Assembly: GCF_024362385.1 (NCBI RefSeq)
Contig: NZ_CP101466.1
Span: forward strand, 3,596,001-3,660,000
Direction: 5' to 3'
Origin: Arthrobacter sp. DNA4
Lineage (GTDB): Bacteria; Actinomycetota; Actinomycetes; Actinomycetales; Micrococcaceae
Length of the DNA stretch: 64,000 nucleotides
Part shown: piece by piece, positions 16,955 to 25,472 of the stretch
Numbering within the stretch: the stretch's first letter is position 1
Layout: the number at the start of each line of letters is the position of its first letter
Notes under the pieces: generated by a model
Database searches by the model: none
Told to the model about the DNA's origin: nothing
What the model saw: the letters and a program-made list of their open reading frames with translations, nothing else
Position numbers and translations under genes: made by a program

Positions 16955-16977
16955 CCTGCCTTCGTGTCAAAGGCAGG
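16955..16977 (-). promoter_or_regulatory. Hairpin overlapping the riboswitch 3' edge (expression platform)
   Basis: A perfect 8-bp stem CCTGCCTT / AAGGCAGG with a 7-base loop. Its upstream strand includes the last bases of the riboswitch core, so the aptamer and this hairpin are mutually exclusive. No T-run follows, so termination may need Rho or the control may act otherwise. Confidence 0.6.
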
Positions 16978-17046
16978 AACCATCAGCCATGTGGCGGTTC
17001 GAAGACCGCGCACCTGCGCAGGCCTTCCGGCGGGATCCATCACCGT
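16972..17046 (-). ncRNA. Fluoride riboswitch (crcB motif)
   Basis: On the minus strand the leader reads GGTGATGGATCCCGCC, then a variable part with a GCGGTCTTCGAACCGC hairpin, then GCTGATGGTTCCTGCC. This matches the crcB motif order: GG-N-GATGG ... CGCC at the 5' side and CTGATGG-Y-TCCTGCC at the 3' side. It lies between a haloacid dehalogenase stop and the usp-crcB-crcB operon, the expected place for a fluoride sensor. The gene content makes the call strong. Confidence 0.9.
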
Positions 17047-17108
17047 GAACAGAGACTACAGGTATTCCCGCGGCGTCCGCCACCACGGCTGCGGCCCCGG
17101 CCACCAGC

Positions 17109-17780
17109 CTAGGCGGCGAGGGCCGGGGGCAGCTCGGTCAGTGCCGCGACGGTGATGTCGGGGGCACGGAAATACGAGGGGTAGCGGGCGCCGGTCCGGT
17201 TGATCCAGGCGGTCTGCAGCCCGGCCCTGGCTGCCCCGTGGATGTCCCAGGGGTGCACGGCGACCAGCAGCATGCCTGACGGATCCACTCCGGCCGAGGC
17301 GCCCGCATACAGGTACGCGGCCTTGGCCGGTTTCCAGGCGGGGGCATCCTCCACCGAGAGGAGCAGCTCGAATTTGTCCCGGATGCCGCCGGCAACCAGC
17401 AGCCTGTCCGTATTGGCGGCCGCGCCGTTGGTCAGGGTGGTCAGCCGGTGCCCGGCAGCTGCCAGGGCGCGGACCCCGGCAGGGACATCCGGGTGAAGGG
17501 AGAGGTTCTGCATGGCTGCCATGACGCGTTCGACGGCGGTATCCAGGTTCCCGGAGACCCCTTCGGCTTCCAGCAGGGCGCGGAGGGCGTCCTTGCCGAT
17601 GGCGGCGAAGGCCTCGTTGTCACCGCTGGCGGTAAGGGCGAAGCCGTCCCGCAGGAGCGTGGCGAACCAAAGTTTTGCCAGCCCGCGGGGCGCCCCGGTC
17701 TGCGCAAACACTTCGCCGAGCGGCGCCATGTCCGAGAGTGTTTCGTTGACGTCAAAGACGATGAGCAGTGGTTCTGCCAT
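17109..17780 (-). CDS. Type II haloacid dehalogenase (HAD superfamily)
   Basis: 223 residues, the normal length for L-2-haloacid dehalogenases, which hydrolyse 2-haloalkanoic acids. Nucleophile Asp10 is in FDVNETL, the probable halide-contacting Arg44 in LLRDG, motif II in TNG (117-119), Lys150 in WKPAK and motif IV in AVHPWDIHGA. Some members of this group act on fluoroacetate. The gene ends 63 bases upstream of the fluoride riboswitch on the same strand, so a defluorination role, releasing the anion that the next genes export, is attractive but inferred. The start follows GGGGAG. Confidence 0.9.
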   Translation of the reverse strand: MAEPLLIVFDVNETLSDMAPLGEVFAQTGAPRGLAKLWFATLLRDGFALTASGDNEAFAAIGKDALRALLEAEGVSGNLDTAVERVMAAMQNLSLHPDVPAGVRALAAAGHRLTTLTNGAAANTDRLLVAGGIRDKFELLLSVEDAPAWKPAKAAYLYAGASAGVDPSGMLLVAVHPWDIHGAARAGLQTAWINRTGARYPSYFRAPDITVAALTELPPALAA

Positions 17781-17875
17781 GATCTCCCCTTCTCGCTCCA
17801 GCCGCCGGTCAGGCCCGCCGCGGCTGCAGGCACGGCTAGGCTAGTCAGCAGTAGACCACACGGGAGCTGCGGGGA

Positions 17876-18292
17876 CTACCCTTCCGTTTGGCCCAGGCTG
17901 GCGAGGGCCTTGCGCAGGCGAGTGCCGGCGTCGTCCGCCACTTCCTTGACGGAAGGGGCGCTGCTGAGCTGCACCATGGTCTGCGGATCGATGGCTTCCA
18001 CGGTGGTGGAGTCCGCGGCGCTGTTCCGGCGCACCACCACGTTGCAGGGCAGCAAGGCACCCATCTCGGGTTCGGCAGCCAGGGCGCGGCTGGCGAGGGC
18101 GGGGTTGCAGGCACCGAGGATGACGTAATCCCCGACGGCGTCCGCGGCCTCGGCGCCGAGCTTGGCTTCGAAGGTGGACCGGACGTTGATTTCGGTCAGG
18201 ATCCCGAACCCCTGCGCGGCGAGGGCTTCGCGGGTGCGCTCCAGCGCCTCCGCCCAGGGAAGGGAAACAGTGGTGGCCAGGGTGTAGGTCAT
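17876..18292 (-). CDS. DUF302 protein
   Basis: 138 residues of the DUF302 family. Typical elements are YTLATTVSLPWAEALERTRE at the start, GFGILTEI, and the core GACNPALASRALAAEPEMGALLPCNVVV with a conserved Cys on each side. Function is unknown; the family often accompanies sulfur and redox genes. A clear AAGGAG precedes ATG 18292. It follows the CstR-like repressor gene by 73 bases on the same strand and is probably co-transcribed with it, which places it in the reactive-sulfur response. Confidence 0.88.
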   Translation of the reverse strand: MTYTLATTVSLPWAEALERTREALAAQGFGILTEINVRSTFEAKLGAEAADAVGDYVILGACNPALASRALAAEPEMGALLPCNVVVRRNSAADSTTVEAIDPQTMVQLSSAPSVKEVADDAGTRLRKALASLGQTEG

Positions 18293-18365
18293 GATGCTCC
18301 TTGAAGTTGCCGGGCGGTGCGGGTCTAGAGGGTGCTGGGGCTCAGGGCGCGCAGCGTGCCGCCGG

Positions 18366-18709
<344 letters not shown>

Positions 18710-18748
18710 CGGTGGGGTATCCACCCGACCCCTTCCGAGAGGCCACCC

Positions 18749-19366
18749 ATGACATCCCCTTCCAAAGCAACAGCCGTTACTGCACTCGCCCCTGAGGCCC
18801 TCCAGTCCTGGATCAAAGAGCACCAGGATCTTGTGGTGATCGACGTTCGCTCCGCCGCTGGATTCGAAACCATGCACATCCGCGGCTCCTACAACGTGCC
18901 GCTTCCGCTGCTCTCCGAGCACACCGATGAGCTCGCTGCCCGCCTGGGCTCCCGCGTTGTCCTGGTCTGCCAGTCCGGCGTCCGCGCCGAACAGGCCCGC
19001 CAGCGCATGGCCGCTGTTGGCCTCAACACCGCCTACGTGCTCACCGGCGGGGTTCCCGGCTTCGCGGCCGCCGGCGGCGACGTGGTCAAGGGCAAGGACC
19101 GCTGGGACCTGGAACGCCAGGTCCGCCTGGCCGCAGGCTCCCTGGTGATGCTGGGCCTGGCCGGGGGCAAGTTCGTCTCCCCCAAGGTCCGCATGCTGGC
19201 CGGCGCCATCGGCACCGGGCTGACGTTCTCGGCCGCGACCAACACCTGCGCCATGGGCAAGGCCCTGTCTGCCATGCCGTGGAACAAGGCCGCCAAGGAA
19301 CCCACCCGCGAAAGTGCCATCCTGCAGCTCCCCGTGCAGCCGGCTGAAGAGGGCGCGGCAGCATGA
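18749..19366 (+). CDS. Rhodanese with C-terminal DUF2892-like membrane domain
   Basis: 205 residues. The rhodanese domain covers residues 15-110 with active-site loop CQSGVRAE (Cys74). It is followed by two hydrophobic segments ([13 protein letters not shown] and [15 protein letters not shown]) and the [16 protein letters not shown] cysteine motif common to DUF2892-fused rhodaneses. The protein should be membrane-anchored and transfer sulfane sulfur near the exporter. First gene of the sulfur operon; its stop overlaps the TauE start by ATGA. GAGAGG precedes the ATG. Confidence 0.9.
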   Translation: MTSPSKATAVTALAPEALQSWIKEHQDLVVIDVRSAAGFETMHIRGSYNVPLPLLSEHTDELAARLGSRVVLVCQSGVRAEQARQRMAAVGLNTAYVLTGGVPGFAAAGGDVVKGKDRWDLERQVRLAAGSLVMLGLAGGKFVSPKVRMLAGAIGTGLTFSAATNTCAMGKALSAMPWNKAAKEPTRESAILQLPVQPAEEGAAA

Positions 19367-20121
19367 TCCCGGCCCTGGGTCTGGGGCTCGTCGTCGGCGT
19401 CGTACTGGGCGTAGTGGGCGGCGGCGGGTCCATCATCACTGTTCCCGCCCTGGTGTACGGCGTGGGCATGAGCCCCGCCCAGGCCATTCCCACCTCACTG
19501 CTGGTGGTGGGAATCTCCTCGCTGGCAGCGCTGCTCCCCAGGTTGCGGGAAGGCCTGAACTGGCCCGTGATCGCCCTGGTGGGGGGTGCCGGCATCCCGG
19601 CAGCCTGGGCCGGTGCGGCCGTGGGCAAACTGTTGGACCCGAACATCCTGATGCTGGCCTTCGCCGTGATTATGGTGGCCGCGGGCATCCGGATGCTCAG
19701 CAAGCCCCGTGAAAGCGAGGGGTCCTGCAGCACCGGGCCGAACCGGGCATTCCGGTCCTGCGCCCCCAAGGCCGTGGGAGTGGGCCTGCTGGTCGGGTTC
19801 CTCACTGGCCTGCTGGGCGTGGGCGGCGGCTTCCTCATCACCCCCGCGCTGACCGTCTTCCTGGGCCTGCGCATGAAGCAGGCCGTGGGGACGTCCCTGG
19901 CCATCATCGTGGTCAACTCGGCTGCCGGGTCCAGCGCCCACGCCGCCGGCTACACCATCGACTGGGCCACCACCCTGGCGTTCGCCATCCCGGCGATCGT
20001 GGGATCGGTGGTTGCCGCCCGGTTTGCCCGGCGCCTGCACGACAAACACATCCGCATCTCGTTCGCGGTACTCATCTTCGCCGTCGCGGCGTGGGTCACC
20101 GCCGGCACGGTCACCGCCTGA
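19363..20121 (+). CDS. tauE: TauE/SafE-family sulfite/sulfur-anion exporter
   Basis: 252 residues, about eight membrane helices. The two-repeat architecture is clear: [20 protein letters not shown] in the first half and [19 protein letters not shown] in the second. Such proteins export sulfite or other sulfonate-type anions. Its start overlaps the membrane rhodanese gene, and it is followed by more sulfurtransferases, so it probably removes the sulfite or thiosulfate formed by the persulfide dioxygenase at 21421. Confidence 0.92.
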   Translation: MIPALGLGLVVGVVLGVVGGGGSIITVPALVYGVGMSPAQAIPTSLLVVGISSLAALLPRLREGLNWPVIALVGGAGIPAAWAGAAVGKLLDPNILMLAFAVIMVAAGIRMLSKPRESEGSCSTGPNRAFRSCAPKAVGVGLLVGFLTGLLGVGGGFLITPALTVFLGLRMKQAVGTSLAIIVVNSAAGSSAHAAGYTIDWATTLAFAIPAIVGSVVAARFARRLHDKHIRISFAVLIFAVAAWVTAGTVTA

Positions 20122-20143
20122 CCCATCCATAGAGGAGAACACC

Positions 20144-20485
20144 ATGGGACTGATCGATTCCCTCAAGAAGGCTTTCAGCAAGCCCTACAAAACGATTTCC
20201 GTGGCCCAGGCAAAGGAACTCCTGGGTTCCGGGGCCATACTCATCGACGTCAGGTCGGCCCAGGAATGGCGGACCGGCCGGGCGGCGCAGGCCAAGCACG
20301 TTCCCCTGGACCGGCTGCAGGCCAGCACTGCAGGCATCCAGAAGACCCGTCCGGTGATCTCCGTCTGCGCCTCCGGCGTCCGCTCCGCCTCCGCAGCCCG
20401 GCTCCTCGCCGCCAAGGGGTACGACGCCTATTCGGTGCGGGGCGGCATGGCCGCCTGGCGCCAGGCCGGCGAACCCGTCCGCTAG
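20144..20485 (+). CDS. Single-domain rhodanese
   Basis: 113 residues with a short amphipathic N-terminus (MGLIDSLKKAFSKPYKTI) and one rhodanese domain. The active loop is CASGVRSA (Cys75), and LIDVRSAQEWRTG is the usual N-terminal signature. It moves sulfane sulfur between thiols. AGAGGAG lies before the ATG, 22 bases after the exporter gene. It is the second of four rhodanese-containing proteins in this locus. Confidence 0.92.
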   Translation: MGLIDSLKKAFSKPYKTISVAQAKELLGSGAILIDVRSAQEWRTGRAAQAKHVPLDRLQASTAGIQKTRPVISVCASGVRSASAARLLAAKGYDAYSVRGGMAAWRQAGEPVR

Positions 20486-20534
20486 CAACACCACCACCAG
20501 CTCCAGCCACAAACCACTTCGAAGGAGAACCACC

Positions 20535-20831
20535 ATGGCTGAAATCACCATCACCGAAGCCGAACAGCGCCGCTCCACCGCCCGGATCCTCGACGTCCGC
20601 GAGGACTTCGAAGTCGCCGAGGGCATGATCCCCGGCGCCCTGCACATCCCCATGGGCCAGCTGCAGGCCCGCCTGGGCGAGCTTGACCCGGCCGTGCCCG
20701 TCATCGCCGTATGCCGCAGCGGCAACCGCAGCGCCGCCGTCGCCGATGCCCTCAACGGCGTTGGCTACAAAGCGGACACCATGGCCGGCGGCATGACCGC
20801 CTGGACCCGCGCCGGACTCCCCACCACCTAG
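20535..20831 (+). CDS. Single-domain rhodanese
   Basis: 98 residues, a minimal rhodanese. DVREDFEVAEGMIPGALHIP is the entry motif and CRSGNRS (Cys60) the active loop. The loop differs from the CxSGVR loops of its neighbours, pointing to a different sulfur acceptor, possibly the adjacent thioredoxin (inference). A GAAGGAG ribosome site precedes it. Confidence 0.92.
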   Translation: MAEITITEAEQRRSTARILDVREDFEVAEGMIPGALHIPMGQLQARLGELDPAVPVIAVCRSGNRSAAVADALNGVGYKADTMAGGMTAWTRAGLPTT

Positions 20832-20889
20832 GTCCTGCCCCCGCGGCACGGAACAACCACAAACTTCGCCCGAAAGGACACGACAGATC

Positions 20890-21252
20890 ATGGCAACCAT
20901 CGACATCACCCAGCAATCCTTCGCCCAGACCCTGGAGGACAACGGCATCGTCTTCGTTGACTTCTGGGCAGCCTGGTGCGGTCCCTGCCGCATGTTCGCC
21001 CCCACCTACGGCGCCGCCGCCGAACGCCACCCGGACATCACGTTCGCCAAGGTGGACACCGAAGCCGAACAGGCACTCGCCGCGGCCGCAAACATCACCT
21101 CCATCCCCACCCTGATGGCGTTCAAGGACAAGACCCTGGTCTTCTCCCAGCCTGGCGCCCTCAACGCCACGGGACTGGAGGAAGTCATCCAGGCCGTGAA
21201 GAACCTGGACATGGACAAGCTCCGCGCCGAGGCCGGACACCAGCACGCCTGA
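20890..21252 (+). CDS. trxA: Thioredoxin
   Basis: 120 residues, classical thioredoxin fold with WCGPC (Cys30, Cys33) and the cis-proline in TSIPTLMAF. It reduces disulfides and persulfides and so can recycle rhodanese and CstR cysteines. It is placed among sulfurtransferases, and the C-terminus is extended by a His-containing tail of about 15 residues. A GAAAGGA ribosome site lies before the ATG. Confidence 0.93.
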   Translation: MATIDITQQSFAQTLEDNGIVFVDFWAAWCGPCRMFAPTYGAAAERHPDITFAKVDTEAEQALAAAANITSIPTLMAFKDKTLVFSQPGALNATGLEEVIQAVKNLDMDKLRAEAGHQHA

Positions 21253-21342
21253 CCCCACACCAGCCACAAACCGCGCAGCAACAGGCCTCCTCCACCTGCT
21301 GCAAAGGCTATTCCGCAGAGAAACGCATAGGCCGCAGTGCAC

Positions 21343-21372
21343 TTGCGGGATACCCCCGGGGGTATCTATACT
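21343..21372 (+). promoter_or_regulatory. CstR-controlled promoter of the persulfide dioxygenase gene
   Basis: -35 TTGCGG (21343-21348) and -10 TATACT (21367-21372) are separated by exactly 18 bases, and those 18 bases are the perfect palindrome GATACCCCCGGGGGTATC. Repressor binding would cover the whole spacer. The same 14-base core occurs upstream of the rhodanese operon, so both units belong to one regulon. Confidence 0.88.
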
Positions 21373-21420
21373 GGACTCAGAAAAACTTCCCAATCCCCTT
21401 TCAATGAAGGAGAGCACCAG

Positions 21421-22821
21421 ATGCTTATCGAGCGCATTTACGACGAAGACCTCGCACAAGCCAGCTACGTCATCGGCTGCCAGGCCAAGGGCGAAGCGAT
21501 CGTGGTGGACGGCCGCCGCGACATCGCCGTGTACCAGGAGCTCGCCGCCAGGAACGGCATGAAGATCGTGGCCGTCACCGAGACCCACATCCATGCCGAC
21601 TACCTCTCCGGCACCCGCGAACTTGCCGCCGCCACCGGCGCCAAGATCTACGTTTCCGGCGAGGGCGGACCGGACTGGCAGTACCAGTTCGAGGGCGAGC
21701 GGCTCTACGACGGCGACACCATCACCCTGGGCAACATCAACATCAAGGCAGTCCACACTCCCGGGCACACCCCGGAGCACCTGTCCTTCCTGGTCACCGA
21801 CGGCGCGTTCAGCGACAAGCCCGGCTACCTGCTCTCCGGTGACTTCGTGTTCTCCGGCGACCTGGGCCGGTCGGACCTGCTGGACGAGGCAGCCGGCGGC
21901 GTGGACACCCGTTTCGAGGGCGCCAAGCAGCTCTTCGCCAGCCTCCGCGACAAGTTCCTCACCCTGCCCGACTACGTCCAGGTCCACCCAGCCCACGGCG
22001 CCGGCAGCGCCTGCGGCAAGGCCCTGGGTGCCATCCCGTCCTCCACGGTGGGCTACGAACGCCTCTACGCCTGGTGGGGCCCTTACCTGGCCGCCAACGA
22101 CGAGCAGGGCTTCATCGACGAACTCCTCGATGGCCAGCCCGACGCCCACGCCTACTTCGGCCGCATGAAGCGCGAGAACCGTGAAGGCCCGGCCGTCATG
22201 GGCGAGCGTGCCCCGCTGCAGGAGCTGGACACCGCCGTCGTGGCCCAGGGCCTGGCGGAGGACACCCTGACGTTCATCGACACCCGCTCCAACGGCGAAG
22301 TCCACCAGGGCACCGTGGTCCGGTCCCTGAACGTTCCGGCGGGCAAGTCCGTGGCCAGCTACGGCGCCTGGGTGGTCAACCCGGAAACGGACAAGAACCC
22401 GCCGGTGCTCCTGGCCAAGGACCAGGAGCAGGCCCAGGACATGTGGGACCACCTGGTCCGCGTGGGCATCGACAACGTGGCGGGCTACCTGACCGGCATC
22501 GAGGGGCTGCCCACCTTCACCCCCAAGCTGATCCAGCCTGAGGAACTCGACAGGTTCGACGCCGCCATGGTCCTGGACGTCCGCAACAAGACCGAGCACA
22601 AGGCCGGGCACGTCCCGGGTTCGTACCAGCTCAGCGGTGGCCGCGTCATGTGGCACCTGGACGAGCTGCCCATCGGTGGAACCATCGTGTCCTACTGCCA
22701 GTCCGGCGTTCGGAACTCCGTAGCCGCCAGCGCCCTGCGCCGTGCCGGGTACGACGTCGTCGAACTCGACGGCAGCTACGCCGCGTGGAACGCCTGGCGG
22801 AACAGCGTCCCCGCGGTCTAA
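21421..22821 (+). CDS. cstB: Persulfide dioxygenase-rhodanese fusion (CstB-like)
   Basis: 466 residues. The N-terminal metallo-beta-lactamase domain (1 to about 240) has THIHADYLSG (His56, His58, Asp60), the HTPGHTPEHLSF iron ligand and VHPAHGAGSACGK, as in ETHE1-like non-heme iron persulfide dioxygenases. Two rhodanese-like domains follow: a degenerate one without Cys near 260-350 and an active one at the end with CQSGVRNS (Cys426). CstB converts low-molecular-weight persulfides to thiosulfate without releasing sulfite. It has its own CstR-type promoter and the ATG follows GAAGGAG. Confidence 0.93.
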   Translation: MLIERIYDEDLAQASYVIGCQAKGEAIVVDGRRDIAVYQELAARNGMKIVAVTETHIHADYLSGTRELAAATGAKIYVSGEGGPDWQYQFEGERLYDGDTITLGNINIKAVHTPGHTPEHLSFLVTDGAFSDKPGYLLSGDFVFSGDLGRSDLLDEAAGGVDTRFEGAKQLFASLRDKFLTLPDYVQVHPAHGAGSACGKALGAIPSSTVGYERLYAWWGPYLAANDEQGFIDELLDGQPDAHAYFGRMKRENREGPAVMGERAPLQELDTAVVAQGLAEDTLTFIDTRSNGEVHQGTVVRSLNVPAGKSVASYGAWVVNPETDKNPPVLLAKDQEQAQDMWDHLVRVGIDNVAGYLTGIEGLPTFTPKLIQPEELDRFDAAMVLDVRNKTEHKAGHVPGSYQLSGGRVMWHLDELPIGGTIVSYCQSGVRNSVAASALRRAGYDVVELDGSYAAWNAWRNSVPAV

Positions 22822-22843
22822 CCGGACCTGCCACCCCAAGACC

Positions 22844-22914
22844 GCCCGGGCAGGACCCCCCTCCTGCCCGGGCTACCGGCCCGGGCGTGCCCCCACACGC
22901 CCGGGCCATCTTTA
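22844..22914 (+). terminator. Tandem GC-rich hairpin terminators
   Basis: Two successive stems of 12 bp: 22844-22873 (GCCCGGGCAGGA ... TCCTGCCCGGGC) and 22878-22907 (GGCCCGGGCGTG ... CACGCCCGGGCC), followed by ATCTTTAT. They end the sulfur operon and insulate the MFS gene. The shared GGCCCGGG core may also allow the two hairpins to swap partners. Confidence 0.8.
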
Positions 22915-22949
22915 TGTCCCCCTATCCACGGTCAGGAACGGAGCCACCA

Positions 22950-24224
22950 ATGCCGGGCAGAACGCTTCCCCATGCCGCCGGTCCAGCCGGTCCCATGCTG
23001 GGCCTGCGGCAGAACCTGGCGCAGTTCATGCTGCTGGTTGCCGTCAATGCACTCGTGGGCGGCACCCTGGGCCAGGAACGCACCGTCCTGCCCCTGCTGG
23101 CCACCCGGGAATTCCACCTGGACCTGTACACCGGCGCGCTGACATACATCCTGGCCTTTGGCCTGTCCAAGGCCGCGATGAATTACTTCGCCGGCACACT
23201 CTCAGACCGGTATGGCCGGAAACCGGTCCTCGTTGCAGGATGGCTGGCCGCGGTTCCGGTCCCGCTCATGCTCATCTTCGGCCCGTCCTGGGGTTGGATC
23301 GTCGCTGCCAACGTGCTGCTGGGCGTCAGCCAGGGCCTCACCTGGTCCACCGCCGTCATCATGAAAATGGACCTGGTGGGCCCCAGGCAGCGGGGGCTGG
23401 CCATGGGCTTCAACGAGGCCGCGGGCTATCTGGGCGTGGCCGTTACCGCGCTGGCCACCGGCTACCTGGCAACGTCCTTCGGACTCCGGCCCGCCCCTTT
23501 CCTGCTCGGAGCCGCCTACATCGCCCTCGGCCTGGGACTGACGGTCCTCGCCGTCCGGGAAACCCACCAGCACGCCAAAACGGAGGCCACCCAGCACGCC
23601 GCCGCCTCCAGCAGTGCACATGCCGGCCTCACCACCGGCCAGGTATTCACCCTCACCAGTTTCAAGGACCACTCCCTCTCGGCAGCCAGCCAGGCGGGCC
23701 TGGTCAACAACCTCAACGACGGCCTTGCCTGGGGCCTCTTTCCCGTCCTGTTCGCCGGCGCCGGGCTGAGCCTTGGCCAGATCGGCATCCTGGCCGCCGC
23801 CTACCCCGCGGCCTGGGGTGCTGCCCAGCTGGTCACCGGTGCCGCCTCCGACCGCTGGGGCCGCAAATGGTTCATCACGGCCGGCATGCTGGTCCAGGCC
23901 GTGGCGCTGGGCGTCACCGCCACCGCCCACAGCTTCGGGCCCTGGCTCGCCGCCGCCGTCGTGCTGGGCCTCGGCACCGCCCTGGTTTACCCCACCCTGC
24001 TGGCCGCCATCGGCGACGTCGCTCACCCGGCCTGGCGGGCACGCTCCGTTGGCGTGTACCGGTTGTGGCGCGACGGCGGATTCGCCGTGGGTGCCCTCCT
24101 CTCCGGTGTCCTGGCCGACCTGTACGGCATCCCCGCCGCCGTTGCCGCCGTCGCGGTCCTCACCGCGGCTTCCGGTGCCGTAGTAGCGGTCCGGATGCGC
24201 GGCAACGACCACGCGGCGGGATAA
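22950..24224 (+). CDS. MFS transporter
   Basis: 424 residues with about twelve hydrophobic helices in two halves. The loop 2-3 signature is GTLSDRYGRKPVLVAGW and its repeat in the second half is GAASDRWGRKWFITAG. A His-containing linker (HQHAKTEATQHAA) joins the halves. Substrate is unknown; the position behind a sulfur-detoxification operon suggests an anion or sulfur compound. The ATG at 22950 follows GGAACGGAG; an earlier ATG (22914) has no ribosome site. It ends 6 bases from the convergent hydrolase gene. Confidence 0.88.
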   Translation: MPGRTLPHAAGPAGPMLGLRQNLAQFMLLVAVNALVGGTLGQERTVLPLLATREFHLDLYTGALTYILAFGLSKAAMNYFAGTLSDRYGRKPVLVAGWLAAVPVPLMLIFGPSWGWIVAANVLLGVSQGLTWSTAVIMKMDLVGPRQRGLAMGFNEAAGYLGVAVTALATGYLATSFGLRPAPFLLGAAYIALGLGLTVLAVRETHQHAKTEATQHAAASSSAHAGLTTGQVFTLTSFKDHSLSAASQAGLVNNLNDGLAWGLFPVLFAGAGLSLGQIGILAAAYPAAWGAAQLVTGAASDRWGRKWFITAGMLVQAVALGVTATAHSFGPWLAAAVVLGLGTALVYPTLLAAIGDVAHPAWRARSVGVYRLWRDGGFAVGALLSGVLADLYGIPAAVAAVAVLTAASGAVVAVRMRGNDHAAG

Positions 24225-24230
24225 CGCACG

Positions 24231-25196
24231 TCAGCCGGCCGGGGCCACGAACTGCCGGATCTCCGCCGCCATCCGTGCGGACTGCGTCCAGTGCAGGTAG
24301 TGGCCGCCCTCAAGCGGCAGGACCCGGTGCCTCGTGACGTTCTTGAGAAGGTCCTCCGCGGCGGCGGCTTTCGTGGCTGCCCGGCCGTCCTTTTCGTCCG
24401 CGATGAACGCCAGGACGGGCAGGTCCGCGGGATAGGCCACTCCGCGGAGGGCTGCCGCGTTGTTGGCGATGCGGGCTGTTTCATCGGCCACCGCGGCATT
24501 GCCCGCGTTCCAGAGCATCATGGTGCGCATCCGCTTCAGCTCTTCGTCCGAATAGGCGTTGCCGTCCGGATCGAAGACGCCCGGGGCCACTGCGGCCACG
24601 TCCCGGATCAGCCCGGTGGCGGCCACCAGCTTGACCCAGTTGATCCCGGCCTGCGGTTCCTCCACCGGGTGGTCCCCCGGTTTGGGAATGGTGGCGTCGA
24701 TGCCCACCACCGCTGAAACTTCCGGGCGGTACCGGTTGGCGTAGTCCAGCAGGTAGAACCCGGCGATGGAGTGGCCGGTCAGGATGTAGGGCTGCCGGAC
24801 CTGGAGCTTTGACAGGACCTCGTGGAGTTCATTACTGATGTGCTCATTGGTGCGGGCGCTGGCCTCCATGTCGCTGTAGCCATAGCCGAACCCCTCCACC
24901 ACGATCACGTCGAAGTCGGTGAGTTCGCGGATCAGCGGGGCGAAGTCCAGGCCGGGCGCGGCGGTTCCCAGTCCGCTGAGCAGGATGATCGGCTGACCCT
25001 GGTTCGCGTTGCCGTTCCGGACCACGTTCAGCGAGCCCCCGGTCACCGCGACCCGCTCTCCGTAAGCCGGGGTGGTGGCCTTCTCCTGCGCCTCCAGGGC
25101 CGCGTTGGCCACCGCCGAGGCCAGGACCAGCCCCAGGACAACCAGCGCCGCGATCCCCAGCCGGCGGAGCCAGCGCCGCTTCCGCCGCGGTGTCAT
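24231..25196 (-). CDS. Membrane-anchored alpha/beta hydrolase
   Basis: 321 residues. A basic N-terminus and one hydrophobic segment (about 13-33) anchor or export the protein; the rest is an alpha/beta hydrolase. The nucleophile elbow is GHSIAG (Ser143), the oxyanion region SGLGTAAPG, and the probable catalytic His is in LEGGHYLHW. The last gene of the ten-gene minus-strand cluster, it overlaps the acyl carrier protein gene by ATGA. A thioesterase or acyl-ester hydrolase role acting on what the carrier holds is plausible, though the predicted extracytoplasmic site argues for a different substrate. Confidence 0.82.
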   Translation of the reverse strand: MTPRRKRRWLRRLGIAALVVLGLVLASAVANAALEAQEKATTPAYGERVAVTGGSLNVVRNGNANQGQPIILLSGLGTAAPGLDFAPLIRELTDFDVIVVEGFGYGYSDMEASARTNEHISNELHEVLSKLQVRQPYILTGHSIAGFYLLDYANRYRPEVSAVVGIDATIPKPGDHPVEEPQAGINWVKLVAATGLIRDVAAVAPGVFDPDGNAYSDEELKRMRTMMLWNAGNAAVADETARIANNAAALRGVAYPADLPVLAFIADEKDGRAATKAAAAEDLLKNVTRHRVLPLEGGHYLHWTQSARMAAEIRQFVAPAG

Positions 25197-25435
25197 CCGT
25201 GCCCGGCCACGTACGTGACCAGCCCGTCCACGGTGGCCACGGCCGGGTAGTCCGCCTCAGGGATGTCCACCCCCGTGGATTCCGCGATGACCTCCACCAG
25301 GCGGAGGAAGTCCAGCGAGTCCAGTTCCAGGTCCTGGCGCAGGCGGGCGCCGCCGTTTAGGTCGCCAGGCTCGACGTCGGGCGCTACTTTGCCCAGCGCT
25401 GCCCCCACTGCCTGGCGCGCGTCCTGTTCGTTCAC
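25193..25435 (-). CDS. Acyl carrier protein
   Basis: 80 residues, a typical four-helix acyl carrier. The 4'-phosphopantetheine attachment Ser40 is in LELDSLDFLRLVEVI, a standard DSL motif. It differs from housekeeping AcpP in its neutral, Gly-containing first loop and stands away from fatty-acid synthesis genes. It lies directly behind 2-oxoacid dehydrogenase E2 and overlaps an alpha/beta hydrolase gene, so it may accept acyl groups produced by that complex or by the acetyl-CoA synthetase (inference). Confidence 0.88.
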   Translation of the reverse strand: MNEQDARQAVGAALGKVAPDVEPGDLNGGARLRQDLELDSLDFLRLVEVIAESTGVDIPEADYPAVATVDGLVTYVAGHG

Positions 25436-25472
25436 GGCTCCTCCTCGCTCGTATTTTCTGCGGACCCGGGTT

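Noticed and set aside
20752..22839. Long open minus-strand frame of about 695 codons
   Set aside because: Antisense to thioredoxin and the persulfide dioxygenase gene; composition is Gly/Val/His-rich shadow coding with no motif or ribosome site.
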